NCBI RefSeq assembly: GCF_037126465.1
Contig: NC_088202.1
Coordinates: forward strand, 125,192,123 to 125,256,122
Length of the DNA stretch: 64,000 bases
From: Ornithodoros turicata
Lineage: Eukaryota; Arthropoda; Arachnida; Ixodida; Argasidae
Reading direction: 5' to 3'
In this document: positions 1-11,343 of the stretch, piece by piece
Numbering within the stretch: the stretch's first letter is position 1
Layout of the letters: each line of letters begins with the position of its first letter
The notes under the pieces: generated by a model
Told to the model about the DNA's origin: nothing
What the model saw: only the letters and a program-made list of their open reading frames with translations
Database searches by the model: none
Position numbers and translations under genes: made by a program

Positions 1-449
1 CGCCCTCATTGGGCATGACAGCATACATGTAATGGCATCGTGAACATTCAAATCAATTATTCTAGATTTGCATGCCTTATCGTGCGGTGTGCACAAGTAT
101 ATGTGTATATGTGTGTTGGCGCACCCATGATCAGCGGGGGGGGGGGGGGGGGCAGAACTGGAGCGGGTTTTCATATCGAGCCCCCCTCCCCCCCCTCAAA
201 CACACACACCTTGGATGTCTGGCTACAGACCCACCATGTCCCTCGGATGTCCGGTAGAGCTGACTTGCTGGCACGTCGTCATTTGTGGCGGCAGCAGATA
301 GGCTGCCACAGACGACGACGACGTTATCTTTTCGCAAGGAAGGGTCACGTGACGCTCGTGCGTTTTCTGCGGATGACCGCGAGATCTCGGGTGGGTCTGC
401 CCTTAACAGCTGACGCCCTCAAATGGTTGTGGGATCACAAAGGAGCGTA
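1..449. other. No gene seen; G-run
   Basis: No convincing coding region is visible. The stretch holds a run of 17 G at 136-152 followed by C-rich and CA-rich simple sequence up to about 215. The open frames across it are made mostly of low-complexity codons. Confidence 0.6.
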
Positions 450-568
450 GTCCCCCTGTAGTTGGCCCGGGACGCATACTAACCGTCTCCTACACCTTCC
501 TGCTGTCCTCTCTCCCCGTTACAGCCACAGTTCCTTCGCGGCGTTAACACGGAATTAAAAAAAAAAAA
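450..568 (+). mobile_element. tRNA-derived SINE, 3' part
   Basis: This matches the 3' half of the SINE seen complete at 5312-5569. It has the block around CCCCCTG, then GGACGCATACTAAC, then TTCCTGCTGTCCTCTCTCC, then CAGTTCCTTCGCGGCGTTAA, and ends in an A-rich tail at 555-568. The tRNA-like head is missing, as expected of a 5'-truncated retroposed copy. Confidence 0.8.
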
Positions 569-2310
569 TGTTGGAGCGTCGCAAAACAACATGATGAACA
601 TGGGGTGTTTCACCGTGCGAAGGATGATGCGCAACGGTCTAAATAGGCTCTGTGTGAGCAAATTTAGTCCCTTTTTTGAACAAATGAATTGCCACAACCA
701 CTAGTGCCTTTCTGGACTAAATGCACGGGGTTAAATGAATGTCACAGAGTGGGTACTGCATTTCACGCTTTGTCCTCAGTCCTTATGCACACAATCCATG
801 TGCACGAATGAAAATACTTTGAATTAAACCGTGATATATGGAGTAAGATAAAATCTTTTGAAATGCGTAAGACACAATTTGCAAAGTAAGAACCACGACT
901 TCTTACTTTGTGGGCAGAAAATTGCGTAAATATATAGCCTTGTTCCATCAAATTCACAAAAATGCACATATTTACGTAGATTGTTGCATTCAGATGACCA
1001 TTTGCGAAGTTGTCCTGGGGAGTAAATTTCATGGCCATGGAACTGAAATGGGGAGTAACTGCAGTCTAGGGGACTAGAAGCTGGAACTACTCCCCAGTTC
1101 CGTCCCTTTTTCTAGTGTGTGTTTCGCAAGAAGAGGAAAAATATACACAGTGTATCTTACCCAACATCTAAAAAAATTTTGTTTTGTTTTTGCCGCAAAA
1201 TGTGGGGCAAGCTGTATGCCAACAACTGCAATCTCAAAAGTACCATCTTTGTGACTGGCTACTCACAAACATTCAAAGTGTTACAAAAAAGGATAGTGGG
1301 ACATTCTCGGGCTATCATGCTAAAAGACCCGAACTCTGAGATAGCGAAACACGTGTAGCAGTACCATGGATGTACGGCGACTTTTGACAAAACAGTTTTT
1401 CTGAACTACGTCAAGGACACCAGACAAAGAGTGACACCCCGATGTATCAGTAACCCGTCTCTAGAACTTCCTGCCCCCTCTCCCTGCGTGGACGCCACCT
1501 CCTCTTTATTAAACTTATATACCCCCCCCCCCTCGTCGTTTTTAGCATTCTTTTCCCATGATTCTTCAGTTCAATAAAGTTTATATCCTGGTCTAAGTTT
1601 TACTTGTACGTGTCGTCCCTTTCAGTTTCTCCCCAAACTCGGGGAAATATTCTCCTTGTCAGTACACCAGCTAGCTTGTCTACTTTTCTTCTCATCATTA
1701 CAAAAAAAGTCTACGCCCGCCTGGTTTTCAACAAAGTGGGACTGAACACTATAATTGTAAGTGATCACTGGCTCGGAACATATGAAGACTGTTGTCTACC
1801 TCGCCTTCAACACTCTCTTAATTCGCAGGTGATGATGGTGCTGATTTTGAGGAAATGGTGGTGGTCTTTGCCATTGGTTGGTTCATAAGCGGGGCATCAC
1901 CGTTTAGTACGCTCAGGACAAATCACGATGTAGGTAAAAGTTACATGTTATAGGGGTACTAGCGCAAATTGGAGGGATCAAAGTGATGTTTGCGGTTCGC
2001 TACGAAAGCAGGGCATTACGCTTTTCACTTACAATTAAAATATATGCAAAGTGTCAAATAACGGTACGGCCCTGTTCTCAACTTGCCAGATGAAATAATG
2101 ATACCATCCTATATGTATACTCTGATCGTGGTAGGGGGAGAACATCGGGTTTACCAGTGCCTTCCTCGTCCCAAATCCGAAAAATGAGCAATGGGCATTG
2201 CATCTCCTGTCCACCACAGAAAATTAAATATACCATCGAAAATCTAGCGAAATACACGCACCGCGGCTAATTTCGCCTACGGCCACATTCCAACGGAGAC
2301 AAGTTCATAT
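569..2310. other. Long stretch without recognisable gene
   Basis: The sequence is AT-rich with no frame that reads as a known protein. A short C-run lies near 1521-1531. Around 1441-1505 there is a weak, degenerate resemblance to the SINE 3' body (CCTGCCCCCTCTCC). The frames at 1119-1358 and 1604-1888 have biased composition and no recognisable domain. Confidence 0.5.
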
Positions 2311-2312
2311 TA

Positions 2313-2440
2313 TTGAACCGGTTAGTCAATCGAACCGTTTAGAGTTAACCGGTTCGAACCGCTTTAGTTGCCTTCCGAAGCTGAACTAGAACAAAACCCG
2401 TATGACCAAACCGATAACGTTTTCGGTTCAACTCTACGGG
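2313..2440. repeat. ACCGGTT-rich repeat fragment
   Basis: The motif ACCGGTT/AACCGGTT and variants of GGTTCGAACCG recur several times on both strands within about 125 bp. Such subterminal motif clusters are common in non-autonomous DNA transposons. No terminal inverted repeats or target duplication could be fixed. Confidence 0.4.
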
Positions 2441-2446
2441 AAAATG

Positions 2447-2604
2447 GTGAGTTTTAGTGTATCGTATAAGCTATCGCCCTTGCGTACGTAAGGACAGCGT
2501 GGTAATTCTGCGAAATGCGCAAAACTCTACGCGAGCGCAGAACTGTACCAACGCTATCCCTTACATACGCAGAGGGGATAGCGTACGATGCATTAAAACT
2601 CTCT
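2447..2604. mobile_element. MITE with GAGTTTTAG inverted ends (copy 1)
   Basis: The left end GTGAGTTTTAGTGTATCGTA is matched by the reverse complement of the right end over roughly 50 bp, including the inner CTATC/AAGG blocks. There is no coding capacity. It is followed at once by a second element with the same terminal motif, and both are followed by TCTATTA. Superfamily not assigned. Confidence 0.75.
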
Positions 2605-2608
2605 ATTA

Positions 2609-2755
2609 GTGAGTTTTAGTATACCGTTGATTAGGTTCTTGTGCCTATCAGAACCAATCGCAGCCCTATGTGACTCAGAATCATATCCATTGATTGGTTC
2701 CGGTTGATACGGTTCGACGCAAGCCACGCCTATCAACGGTCTGCTAAAACTCTCT
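2609..2755. mobile_element. MITE with GAGTTTTAG inverted ends (copy 2)
   Basis: It shares the terminal motif GAGTTTTAG and an ACCGTTGAT block near both ends with the element immediately upstream, but the interior differs. It begins five bases after the first copy ends. The two are therefore either independent insertions into the same hot spot or a tandem pair of related families. Confidence 0.7.
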
Positions 2756-3316
2756 ATTATCTTCTATAGGCTTTACGGTGAGCGTTGGGAACCCAAAGTG
2801 GCGACATATGGCCTAAGTTGCTAATGCGCCATAAAGATACCAATCATCATATCATCATGGGACCCCAAAGGCCAACATAGCGTGCTTTCCACAAATGGCC
2901 TATAGTGCGTGATCACCACGGAGTGAGTGTGCGGTCACCGTGGACGTGTAGTGTAGTCACAATGAACTCAGGGCATGGTCACGATGACCAGTGACCCTTA
3001 GCAGTAACTGTTCTGCTTAGCTCATGCGGACTGTACCTTTATCTGTCACTCTCGAGACAGCAAGATTAGAAAGAGTTATGTAATATTTTCTGTTTATATT
3101 GCCGAAATGCAAAAATACAGCATCCCATTCATCAGCGAAGTATATCAGCAGCGAAGGCAATAAGATAGCCAGCAGGTGCTGAGCCAGCTTTTAAGGTGTT
3201 GTTGAAGAAAATCAGGAACGTGGTGATTCATGTCTCTACGTCACGAGAGAACTATCCGCACTCTGCGCACCGTAGTTTTACGCCCCTCGTTGAAGACGGC
3301 GTGTCTACGCAACTCG
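2756..3316. other. No gene seen
   Basis: This interval has no recognisable coding frame. It contains short recurring GTCACNRTG-type words around 2910-2990 but no clear period. Confidence 0.5.
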
Positions 3317-3318
3317 TA

Positions 3319-3533
3319 ATGAGCTGGACAAAAGTTTAGGAAACACGCTCCGGCGCATCCCTTCGTCAGAGTGACACGCTAGCAGCGAATGGGACCGTAC
3401 GGACTTTCAGACAGGTGCCTATAGGTAACCCAGTCACCTGTTTACAAGTCTGTACGGTACCATTCGCTACTAGCGTGTTAGCCTGAGGAAGGAATGCGCG
3501 GGAGCGTATTCCGTAAACTTTTGTCCAGCACTG
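3319..3533. mobile_element. Tc1/mariner-type MITE (copy 1 of 3)
   Basis: Long inverted repeats run inward from GCTGGACAAAAGTTTA on the left and TAAACTTTTGTCCAGCACTG on the right, meeting near TAACCCAGTCACCTG. The right end is followed by TA and the left end is preceded by TA at 3317-3318, the target duplication of Tc1/mariner elements. Related copies lie at 48748-48961 and 56562-56736. It is too short to encode a transposase. Confidence 0.85.
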
Positions 3534-3540
3534 TACCCTG

Positions 3541-3628
3541 CCACCAAATTACTGGTGTCCCCGGCCTAGTTCGAACCTTCAACCTTGTGATCAGTAACGG
3601 ACACGCTACCAACTAATCCATCGGGCAG
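3541..3628 (-). mobile_element. tRNA-like SINE head (family 2)
   Basis: Read on the minus strand there is an A-box-like segment (GGATTAGTTGGTAGCG) and a B-box-like segment (GGTTCGAAC) about 35-40 bases apart, as in a tRNA promoter. The stretch after the B box (GGCCGGGGACACCA) resembles that of the minus-strand copy at 5825-5925. The cloverleaf is poor, so this is read as a tRNA-derived SINE rather than a functional tRNA. Confidence 0.55.
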
Positions 3629-3662
3629 GTAAATCAGGAACAGCCGCCAGTCACTGCACAAG

Positions 3663-3851
3663 ATGATTAGCATTGGTCCTGATAACGCCCGGCGACAATC
3701 TTATCACCTTCCGTTGCGCATCGGTAATCCTCAGTCGACGCCCTGTTCGTGTTGTGGCTTGACGCACCGCTCTGTATGCCACATTCTTTTACTCTGGAAG
3801 GCTTTGACATTTTGCCAGGACGTGTCAGAAGACAATGCTACCAGATGATGT
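3663..3851 (+). pseudogene. LINE ORF2 C-terminal fragment
   Basis: The open frame contains LPLRIGNPQSTPCSCCG, then CHILLLW. This matches the layout of the C-terminal tail of tick-type non-LTR retrotransposon ORF2 proteins: a leucine-rich RLRIG segment, a CxxCG cysteine pair, then a HILL block. It is only about 60 codons long and has no reverse transcriptase in front of it. Similar tails appear at 37907, 56757 and 58210. The call rests on the motif layout alone. Confidence 0.45.
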
Positions 3852-3963
3852 ATCGAACAGGTCTACACATGTAATGCTCCTGATGAGACTGTGCTGTGCG
3901 ACGAGACATTGCTGGGTGAGCGTCCCATTGATTGTTCTTCCGAATTGCTACTAACTATCCAGT

Positions 3964-4206
3964 GGGCTTAATCGCTTCATCGTCGTTACGGTCGTTACAA
4001 GTTAATGAGTGGCGGGAAATTCAAAAAGGCGGGCGGGAAATTTAAAAAGGTGGGCACGTGATAAAACACGTGCACAGCGCTCTTCGCGCGATACGTGAAG
4101 GACGTGATACACGTCACGCGCAATGTGTCACGTGCCCACCCTTTTGAATTTCCCGCCACTCGTTAGCTCGTAACGACCGTAACACGGAGAAAGGGATTAA
4201 GCCCCC
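3964..4206. mobile_element. Palindromic MITE, GGGCTTAATC family (copy 1)
   Basis: The two arms run from GGGCTTAATCGCTTCATCG at the left to the reverse complement ending in ATTAAGCCCCC at the right. Inner blocks GAGTGGCGGGAAATTCAAAA and CACGTG appear on both sides. The left arm carries an extra GGCGGGAAATTTAAAAAGG block. A second copy at 47610-47850 carries the extra block on the opposite arm, so it lies in inverted orientation. No coding capacity. Confidence 0.85.
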
Positions 4207-4645
4207 AGGTTCGAGTGCGTGACATTATTTTCAAGGTTGATACCAGTTTGAGGTTAATGGGCTACCTTATACACTCGGATTGAACGCTGTATAATTGCAA
4301 GGCAGTGCTTACCGGCTGTAAGAAAATTCCGGCTGTGTCATTAAAGGGAGACTTCGCAAAGATTTGAAAAAATTTGGTGAGCATCATACCGAACACGAAC
4401 CACCCCCTCGATACCTAATATAACATTCGCATTCATTTTTCGCCAGTAATTAATTCGTAAATGATGAAAACAGCAAGCGGAATCCGAAATGCGAAGAGCA
4501 TACCGTGATGTCACACAGCATTGCCGTCTGCTTCGCAACCTGCATTCCCCCTTGTCGGATGATGTCAGCAGTGCGTTGATTTCAGTGCCCTCTCGCTTCA
4601 CAGAGGCGTAATAAATTCGTTTGCATGAGATCAGTTTTGGAACGA
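4207..4645. other. No gene seen
   Basis: No recognisable coding frame or repeat family. The minus-strand frame at 4341-4601 has no domain that I recognise. Confidence 0.5.
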
Positions 4646-4795
4646 CCCAAGCAGCACAATGTACTGAAAGTCGAGTGCAGGGTGGACGGTATGTGTCTTA
4701 TCGATGTTCCTTAGTTTCACGAGTCTGTTCAAGACCTTCCACCTACCCGTCCACCCCTATTGCACCCGACTTTCAGTACATTTTGCTGCTTGGGG
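4646..4795. mobile_element. Foldback MITE, CCCAAGCAGCACA ends
   Basis: The left arm starts CCCAAGCAGCACAATGTACT and continues through GAAAGTCGAGTGCAGGGTGG. The right arm is its near-perfect reverse complement and ends TTGCTGCTTGGGG. Each arm is about 45 bp, with a spacer of about 60 bp. No coding capacity; superfamily not assigned. Confidence 0.8.
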
Positions 4796-5311
4796 AGATA
4801 TTTCGTACACATGCTCCTGACATCCCAAAGGTTACGGGTATATCACAACCTTTGTGGTGATTTTGTTGCGGAGTCCCACTTTAATGCAAAACCACTATCG
4901 CTTAGACCTTGTGGCTTTGTCGACACTCCCCACATTTCCCGTTGTGTCTTTGAAGGAATTCAGGGTCGGTATGGACATACAGCACTTATTTGACAGCTGT
5001 TCGACAGCACAGGTCGTACAGCATATATTGACTGTCCCCTTTCTACACTGTTCGTGCACCGTTTGTGCGTGCGCTGTAAACTTCCCTTTGCCACAGACAC
5101 CAATGTCAAGCTGGAGAAAAACCAATTTACAAGAAAAGTAACCGAGCCAACGAACTGTTGTCGAAGACTATATATTGTCGTTGTAGCGTAAAAGAACGGA
5201 GCTGTTCGTATTGCCGGGGATCCGCGGATGCTAATTGGGGCTGTTAAATTTCAGCTGCATATGTTTCCGTAAGAGATACTAAGTGTCCGTAAGCGATTTA
5301 CTGTATTTCAA
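4796..5311. other. No gene seen
   Basis: No recognisable gene or repeat. Overlapping open frames on both strands here have no domain I can name. Confidence 0.45.
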
Positions 5312-5569
5312 GTTCCTGTGGGATAGTAGTTAGGATGACCGCTTTCCACTCCGAGACTGGGAAGTGACGCAGGTTCGAATACCCGCAGCGGCTGTGCTAT
5401 CCTGAGGTTTTCCCTGGGTTTTCGGGCAGTTCCCCCTGAAGACGACCCAGGACGCATACTAACCCCCCCCCCCCCCTCGACCACTCCTTCCTGCTGTCCT
5501 CTCTCCATGTGCCCAGGTTTGTACGCCGGTCATAGCCACTTCGCGGTACTAATACGGATTTAAAAAATA
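5312..5569 (+). mobile_element. tRNA-derived SINE, full length
   Basis: The head (GGATAGTAGTTAGGATGACC, then GGTTCGAATACC) looks like a tRNA with A and B boxes of an RNA polymerase III promoter. It is followed by the family body (GGTTTTCCCTGGGTTTT, CAGTTCCCCCTGAAGACG, GGACGCATACTAAC, a C-run, TCCTGCTGTCCTCTCTCC, then GCCACTTCGCGGTACTAA) and a short A-rich end. Other copies or parts lie at 450, 8695, 11344/12270, 45112 and 48139. Minus-strand open frames over this copy are shadows of the repeat. Confidence 0.88.
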
Positions 5570-5824
5570 CCTTTTTTCGGTCACGTGTTCTGGCAAATAA
5601 CGCTGGATACACCAAACTCATTCTTGGGCACGTTTCGTTATCTTCCCATCTTAATGTCAAAGGCATCTGAGATATAACATACTTTGAATGGCTCCTTTGG
5701 CATCTCTTCGTCCTGTGATTGTAATTGGAGTAGGATTGCACAGAAGTTGTGTCAGCCCGTTTGTGTGGCGACATGGTGCACGTGCCGCAAGGTATGATTG
5801 CGGAATTTTGGACACACGGAGCTA

Positions 5825-5925
5825 TGGAGGCAATGTTTGCCTCCCCCACATTGCTGTCGTCCTCGGCCAGGTTCGAACCCGCGATGTTGAGGCCAGCAAG
5901 CCAAACGCGTACATGGTTCTGCATC
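5825..5925 (-). mobile_element. tRNA-like SINE head (family 2)
   Basis: On the minus strand the segment reads GGCTTGCTGGCCTCAACATC, then GGTTCGAACCTGGCCGAGG, that is, a B-box-like core with a tail similar to the copy at 3541-3628. It is judged a SINE fragment because the tRNA fold is incomplete and no discriminator end is visible. Confidence 0.5.
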
Positions 5926-5969
5926 TTGCAAGGTACAACAGTACAAGGTTCTGCATAATGTGCAGCTGA

Positions 5970-8300
5970 AAGCTGAGTCTTCCGTTTGGAAGAACAGCTG
6001 AAAACGCTGCATTAAGCCTCGAAGATACGTCACGTTGCTCTGAAATGTCGTCAGAACATCGAAACTCTGGGATAACGTTGTCTTTGGCTGGACCTATGCT
6101 GTAGGAGGGTATTATTTTTGACAACAGATTAAAATGATTTTCTCCTCTAATAGACTCCCTACGTTCCGGCTTGCATCACGTGCACACCAGAAAAGGTTGC
6201 TTCTATTCAAGTGGCGTTTGAGCGCTTAGGGACATGGTGTGCTTGCACATGATATATGCACGTACTCTAGGTGTCCATGATTTTCGAGGCTCCATAATCT
6301 GGTCTGTCGTACTTTGTATAGCTTTTGCTCTACTTTTTCTTGACGGCACCAGCAATAATATTGTGATGTGCAGAACAAAAAAAAAAAAAAATCTCGAATG
6401 CCTTTCCTGTGTGCCGAAATACCTTTGCCGTCATACAGCCTGTGGACAGAACATTGGGTGACCGCATAGTGCGCTGTCCATGCTGTTGGCAATCTAAGAC
6501 ATCGGGCTTCGTGGGCAGAAGTTGGCGAAGAGCAATGGGAAAGAGTCTATCATCCCGCAGCATTATTGCGACAGACACAATGGGGAACCGAACAATCAGA
6601 TGCCACGGAATGTGGGCTAACGATCTGCACGGAAGACGAAATGCATCCAGTGATTGAAATGGATTTTTTTCCCCAACAACACGAAAGTCTTTCCTCTCTT
6701 TCGGTATCGTGAAATACTGCGGCTCTATTTGCTAGCAGTTTTCTATACGAAATTATTTCGAGTTCTTTTTTTCTCTGTGCAAATCTTCATCAGTTCAGCA
6801 ATGAGCTCCTTGATATATGGATTTCACAGGCCATTAGAGTTTCGTTCCGTAATGCATTGCGATACTAAGATAATTAATTTTTAGAAACACGCACATGATG
6901 CATCTATTCCAGGTGAAAGCGGTACACAGATACGTCTACTGTTGATTATATTTGGTTTGATTGTGCTCCCTCATGGGGCAGCCTCTCGTTAGATGAATGG
7001 CAAGCATATATCTGTGCGGTATCGCTATAACACACGGAAAACAGTGCAGCCGCAATGTGGGAGCTCGAATCATTTTACTATGCAAGTAGATACTTATTAG
7101 GCAGACAAAATCGTCGATTAGATAAATCTTATCCTGGGAATTTCCGCATATTCCTTGCAGCACATATCACGCTTTCTCAGTGTTCCTGTTGCTTGTTAAT
7201 ACTCCCTGTCCTTATTGTCTTTTATTGTTTGTAATATGCTTTGAAAGCGAACCACACAACAATATTATTCCGGTTTATTTCGGCTGCCATAGCAAATTGA
7301 ATTTGGTTGCGGTGTTGACGCGATGAACTATCCTCTAAGGTCGTCGAAGCAGTTGAGCCAGCCTGCTGCCAATTTTGTGACCACGTTACTTTAGGCGATC
7401 AATCACATCGGTGAACTGTGACTCTAAAAGATGCCACAATACTTAACACTCATTCTAACGTGCTTCTGAACCATGCTGATCAACATAGCCTTTTCTTGTT
7501 GATAGGTTGATAGTCCAATCGCCTGCAGCCCCGCGCTGCCAAACTAAAGCTGCCTCATCGGGTGTGCGGCCTCAGTCTGGGTTTTACTGTTTAAAAAAAA
7601 AGAAAAACATTGCTTCCCCCTTTTCTTTGCACCGCCCAGGAAAGGCCACTTCGATCGTGTGTTGGGGCCAGGTTGCTTGTGTATTCCAACGACCTTGAAT
7701 TATACAATTATGTACAATTTCTGCGTATCCTCGGACAACTAAAGCTACTTTCGGGGTGGTTACAGCTCGTCGTCATTTTCCCGTAATTTGACCACGCATC
7801 GTCGCGCTATACATTCAGGTAGACGGGAGGCACGTTACTTTGCTCCCTGTCTTTTTTCCTCGTTATGATATCAAAGATCCCCGTACGAAGAAATCAATAG
7901 TTCGTAAGTGTATGGCCACTTCTCTCAGCCACAGACACCCACACACAAAAAAAAGAAAAAAAAATCATGTGTACACAGGACTGACGCCGAGCAATTCCAC
8001 TTCACCTAACGAAGGCACGGGTGAAGAGCCATGTTGGCAACACTGAAAAGGAAACCGAAACCATTGTTCCACTTCTTACTTTTCCTCCTCCCCGCGATCT
8101 AGTTCGAGGCGGGCCCGCTTGGATCACTGTGGAGCATCAGTGCAAGGAAAGGGAAATTGGAGAGAAAAAGATTCAGCCGGGAAACGTTTGAAATATCCTT
8201 GCTCTGAATCAGCGAAGGGTTGTGGTTCGGTGTCAATGTCTCGCATTCACGAGCACAGTATATCATATGCAATGCTCTGCCTCTGAAGCAAGGACACCCG
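5970..8300. other. Long stretch without recognisable gene
   Basis: There is an A-run near 6377-6391 and another A-rich tract near 7592-7610. Open frames at 6226-6657 and 6936-7163 show no domain. I see no splice-bounded exons, RNA genes or clear transposon ends. Confidence 0.5.
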
Positions 8301-8329
8301 CTTGCAGTGTTGTTCTATAAGACCGATTT

Positions 8330-8425
8330 CTCCCTCGCACCTGATGAAGGACGAACTCCGTCCGAAAGCTTGTTTTTTCAGTAAAATAAATGTTTCAGTC
8401 TCTTTAAATACTTATTTTACCGATA
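8330..8425 (+). repeat. Retroelement 3'-UTR-like hairpin motif (CTGATGAAGG)
   Basis: The segment CCTGATGAAGGACGAACT, then CCGTCCGAAAGCTTG, forms a GGACG/CGTCC hairpin. It is followed by AGTAAAATAAATGTTTCAGT. The same phrase occurs three more times at 22365-22500. In my experience this kind of hairpin followed by an AATAAA-like signal sits at the 3' ends of Penelope-like or other non-LTR elements; that assignment is an inference. Confidence 0.5.
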
Positions 8426-8694
8426 AGAAACTACGAATATGTTACGATATAGTTTCTCCGCGACCAAAGCAGGTGTCACGATATCACGAGCCGCATCGTC
8501 ATACTGTCAAACTGTGTTTAAGTGGAGAAGACAATTTCACATCGATGCTGATAGCATCGTGTGATGATTTCATTTCAATCTTTGTGATTTCAGGTGATGA
8601 TCTTCATTTATACCTTAACAAAGAACAGAAAAAGAAAAACCTGATAGTCTGTCTTTGAGGGATTTTTGGTCAACGTGAAAAACTAAGTAGGGAG

Positions 8695-8746
8695 TGACGA
8701 TGTACGCCGCTGGCAGCCAGAGTTGCTACGCGGAGCTAGTACAGAA
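8695..8746 (+). mobile_element. SINE 3'-tail fragment
   Basis: TGTACGCCGCTGGCAGCCAG followed by GTTGCTACGCGGAGCTAGTA corresponds to the end of the SINE body (TACGCCG..CATAGCCACAGTTGCTTCGCGGCGCTAACAC). Only the last ~50 bp are recognisable. Confidence 0.65.
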
Positions 8747-9834
8747 AACAAATATGCAATTGTTGTTATTGTATTGCAATTGACAGCGTCGATCGTTCTC
8801 AGCCCTAGATACGGAGGTACATGGTGCACTGCCAACGCGAGGCAACTCACGGAAACATGGTCACGGTAGCCTGTAGACGCAGGCAAGATTGCTGTTTTGA
8901 GGTGTCGTCTGTGCGTCGTATTTCTTCGTTGTCCAAGCTCAGGCTGTGCCCATCGTGGACACACCTGTGGTCTATCCTCTAATATTACCTTACTCTATCG
9001 CCATTTGTGACCGACATTGCGGTATCTAGGGTTCCGAAGTTTCTTTTTTATCCGACAAACACCTATATAAACACATAAAATATTTTGTTCGGTGATCGCG
9101 GTATTGTTGATAGAACCATTTTTAAATATATTCTTACGACACGTTTAATAAAACTGGAAACTTCAATGCGCTTGACTCGCTTAGTTGGAAATTGACTACC
9201 CCAATAATACAACGAGATAACCGAGATGTCTGAATACGCCGTCCTGTGTCCGTCACATAACTGCCCGTTACTGGTGACCTCTAGAAAATTCTAGAGCGTT
9301 CAGGGATGTTATAAAGAGTCTCTTTTGTCGATTGAGCACTTAACCAATTTGGATTCTTCTGAAAATTCAATATTTGTCAATTTTGAAATACCACTGTGCA
9401 GGTCTTAAAAGGACAGTCTATTGAAAACAGTATAGTCATTTGTTGTCTCTGTATAGTGTATAGTCATACGTGGTTCAAGGACGAAATATGAAAGCAAAAA
9501 CATTTTACGTGGTGTAATTGAGGGAAGAGATTTCAATAGTGCTGCCCTTGGTTCGTTTTCGCGATGTTGCTTCACGTGCTGTTGAAAAGTGCGAAACTGA
9601 AAATCGAACCCCGTAAATGCACACGTGTATGTGCACACGTAGAGACCGCATTGTTAGATATGTTTATGGCAATGTGTCGCGACAAGGGGGCTGTTGTCCA
9701 GTTTGTCCATGTGATCTTTCTCTTCAGTACAGTGATCTGCACATCACGTGTCTCGTACTCGAGACAGTTTCTGTTCTGCCATTAAAGCTTTGGGAACGTT
9801 GTCGTTCGCGACGTCCTGACCACTCGCGTTCTAA
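8747..9834. other. No gene seen
   Basis: No recognisable coding region. The open frames at 9405-9638 and 9617-9946 overlap on opposite strands and show no domain. Confidence 0.5.
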
Positions 9835-10687
9835 CAGAGGTCTCAAACACACGGCCCGCGGGCTGCATGTCGCCTGCGATGACCTATTCTGTGGCCCGCG
9901 GGCCCTTGACCACCAAAGAGAAGGAAGCTACCGTAAAAATAAATAACTAATAAATAATTAAGAATAAAACCAGATTTTCAGGCATTGTTCTTGGCGTTGG
10001 CAGGCGTACTGTCCATGTATTGGAGGAATGTTAACATGTGATCACTTGTGTGTTGATTTCTTGTGGCTCATGAACCTCACCTCGTTACGGACACAGCAAC
10101 CAGGTCTTCGCTCATCGTAATTCTCACACTAATTCAAATAGTGACGCACTCAAAAAATAGAGACAGAACAGTTATGTACAAAGGCCGTCGTCTGAGTGAT
10201 ATTAAAATAGCAAACCCGCATTTGCAAACCCATCCATTGCCAATAGTGTCAGCTAGCTCTTTCTCAGTTTTTTTTTTATTTCCTTTTCCCAACTTTAAAC
10301 TGTAAGCAAAGGCAACAATAGTGTGTAAACGTGAGATAATTTCAGTGCTCCTGAATATTGTCATAATCGTTTGTGAAGGACTACGTCTTTTCCAGGAATA
10401 GTTTTTCATATTTCAGTACCTGATTTGAAAGGCAATTTATTTATTTTATTTAATATTTTTTTTACATATTATTTATTTCTGTTGGTGTGTCAAGTGGTAT
10501 TTTTCAGTAATGAATTCTGAACTCACCGTCGGGTTCCACAATAACTACATGGCTCCTGTTTTTTGTGTACATTTTTTTATTTCGTAGGTATTTTACGGTA
10601 ATTACCGCGATTTCTTTTCTGTGTGGCCCTCCATGACGGGGTCAAAAGTCAATGCGGCCTGTTACTCGATTTGAGTTTGACACAACG
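9835..10687. mobile_element. hAT (Charlie-like) non-autonomous element
   Basis: The left end CAGAGGTCTCAAACACACGG followed by CCCGCGGGCTGCATG closely resembles the well-known hAT-Charlie terminus. The right end contains GCGGCCTGTTACTCGATTTG then AGTTTGACAC, an imperfect inverted partner. The interior is AT-rich with no transposase. An exact 8-bp target duplication could not be confirmed because the right terminus has decayed. Confidence 0.6.
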
Positions 10688-11343
10688 TAGTGTAAACTTG
10701 CGACATTAATTATTGTTATGCAACCACAAGTTATTAAGTCGTTGTCGACTGACTTATCTGGTGCACATACCGACAGCACATATGTGACGCCAGCCCTATG
10801 AAGTCCTAGAATTGTCCGGGTAGCTTTTCAGCATTCATCGTTTTCTCGTGCACCAGCGACGCCTCCATAGTTGGCGAAATTATGGGAACTTTTGGAACGT
10901 CAAAGGGAAAAAAAAATGCTGCTCAAGGCGTGGAGAAGCGAGTGACAATCATGCATAACGCCAGACAGCCCGATGTGAAAAATCGCCGTATTGGACAGGG
11001 TTCTAGGAAAGTTATAGCTCTGAAGCTTTGCCGACAAGAATTCGCGCATGGCTACACATTGCTGTTGCTCTTTCGTGAGATATTCTCGCGCCGCGACCGG
11101 AAAAGAAAAGCCTTCGTCTGCCTGCGCGTGATGGCGTATAAGTCCCGTCCAACGCGTCCACGAAGTTCATGCGACTTCTCCCTCGACTTGCTCGAGCAAC
11201 TTGCAGGCGTACTTTTACGTATACTTTGATTACCTTTTGTCATGCGGAAAGGACTTCTGACTTCAGACTTTAATGTTTGTCTCGCTTAGCAATCATCCCA
11301 TGTAACAATATGCACTATCGGAATTCAAGTTCATATGTGCGAC
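10688..11343. other. No gene seen
   Basis: No gene is recognised. A 115-codon plus-strand frame at 10882-11229 is rich in Lys/Arg and has no domain or splice context that I can identify. Confidence 0.45.

Noticed and set aside
5397..6124. Long minus-strand frames (up to 175 codons)
   Set aside because: They are shadows of the SINE at 5312-5569 and of the tRNA-like fragment at 5825-5925.
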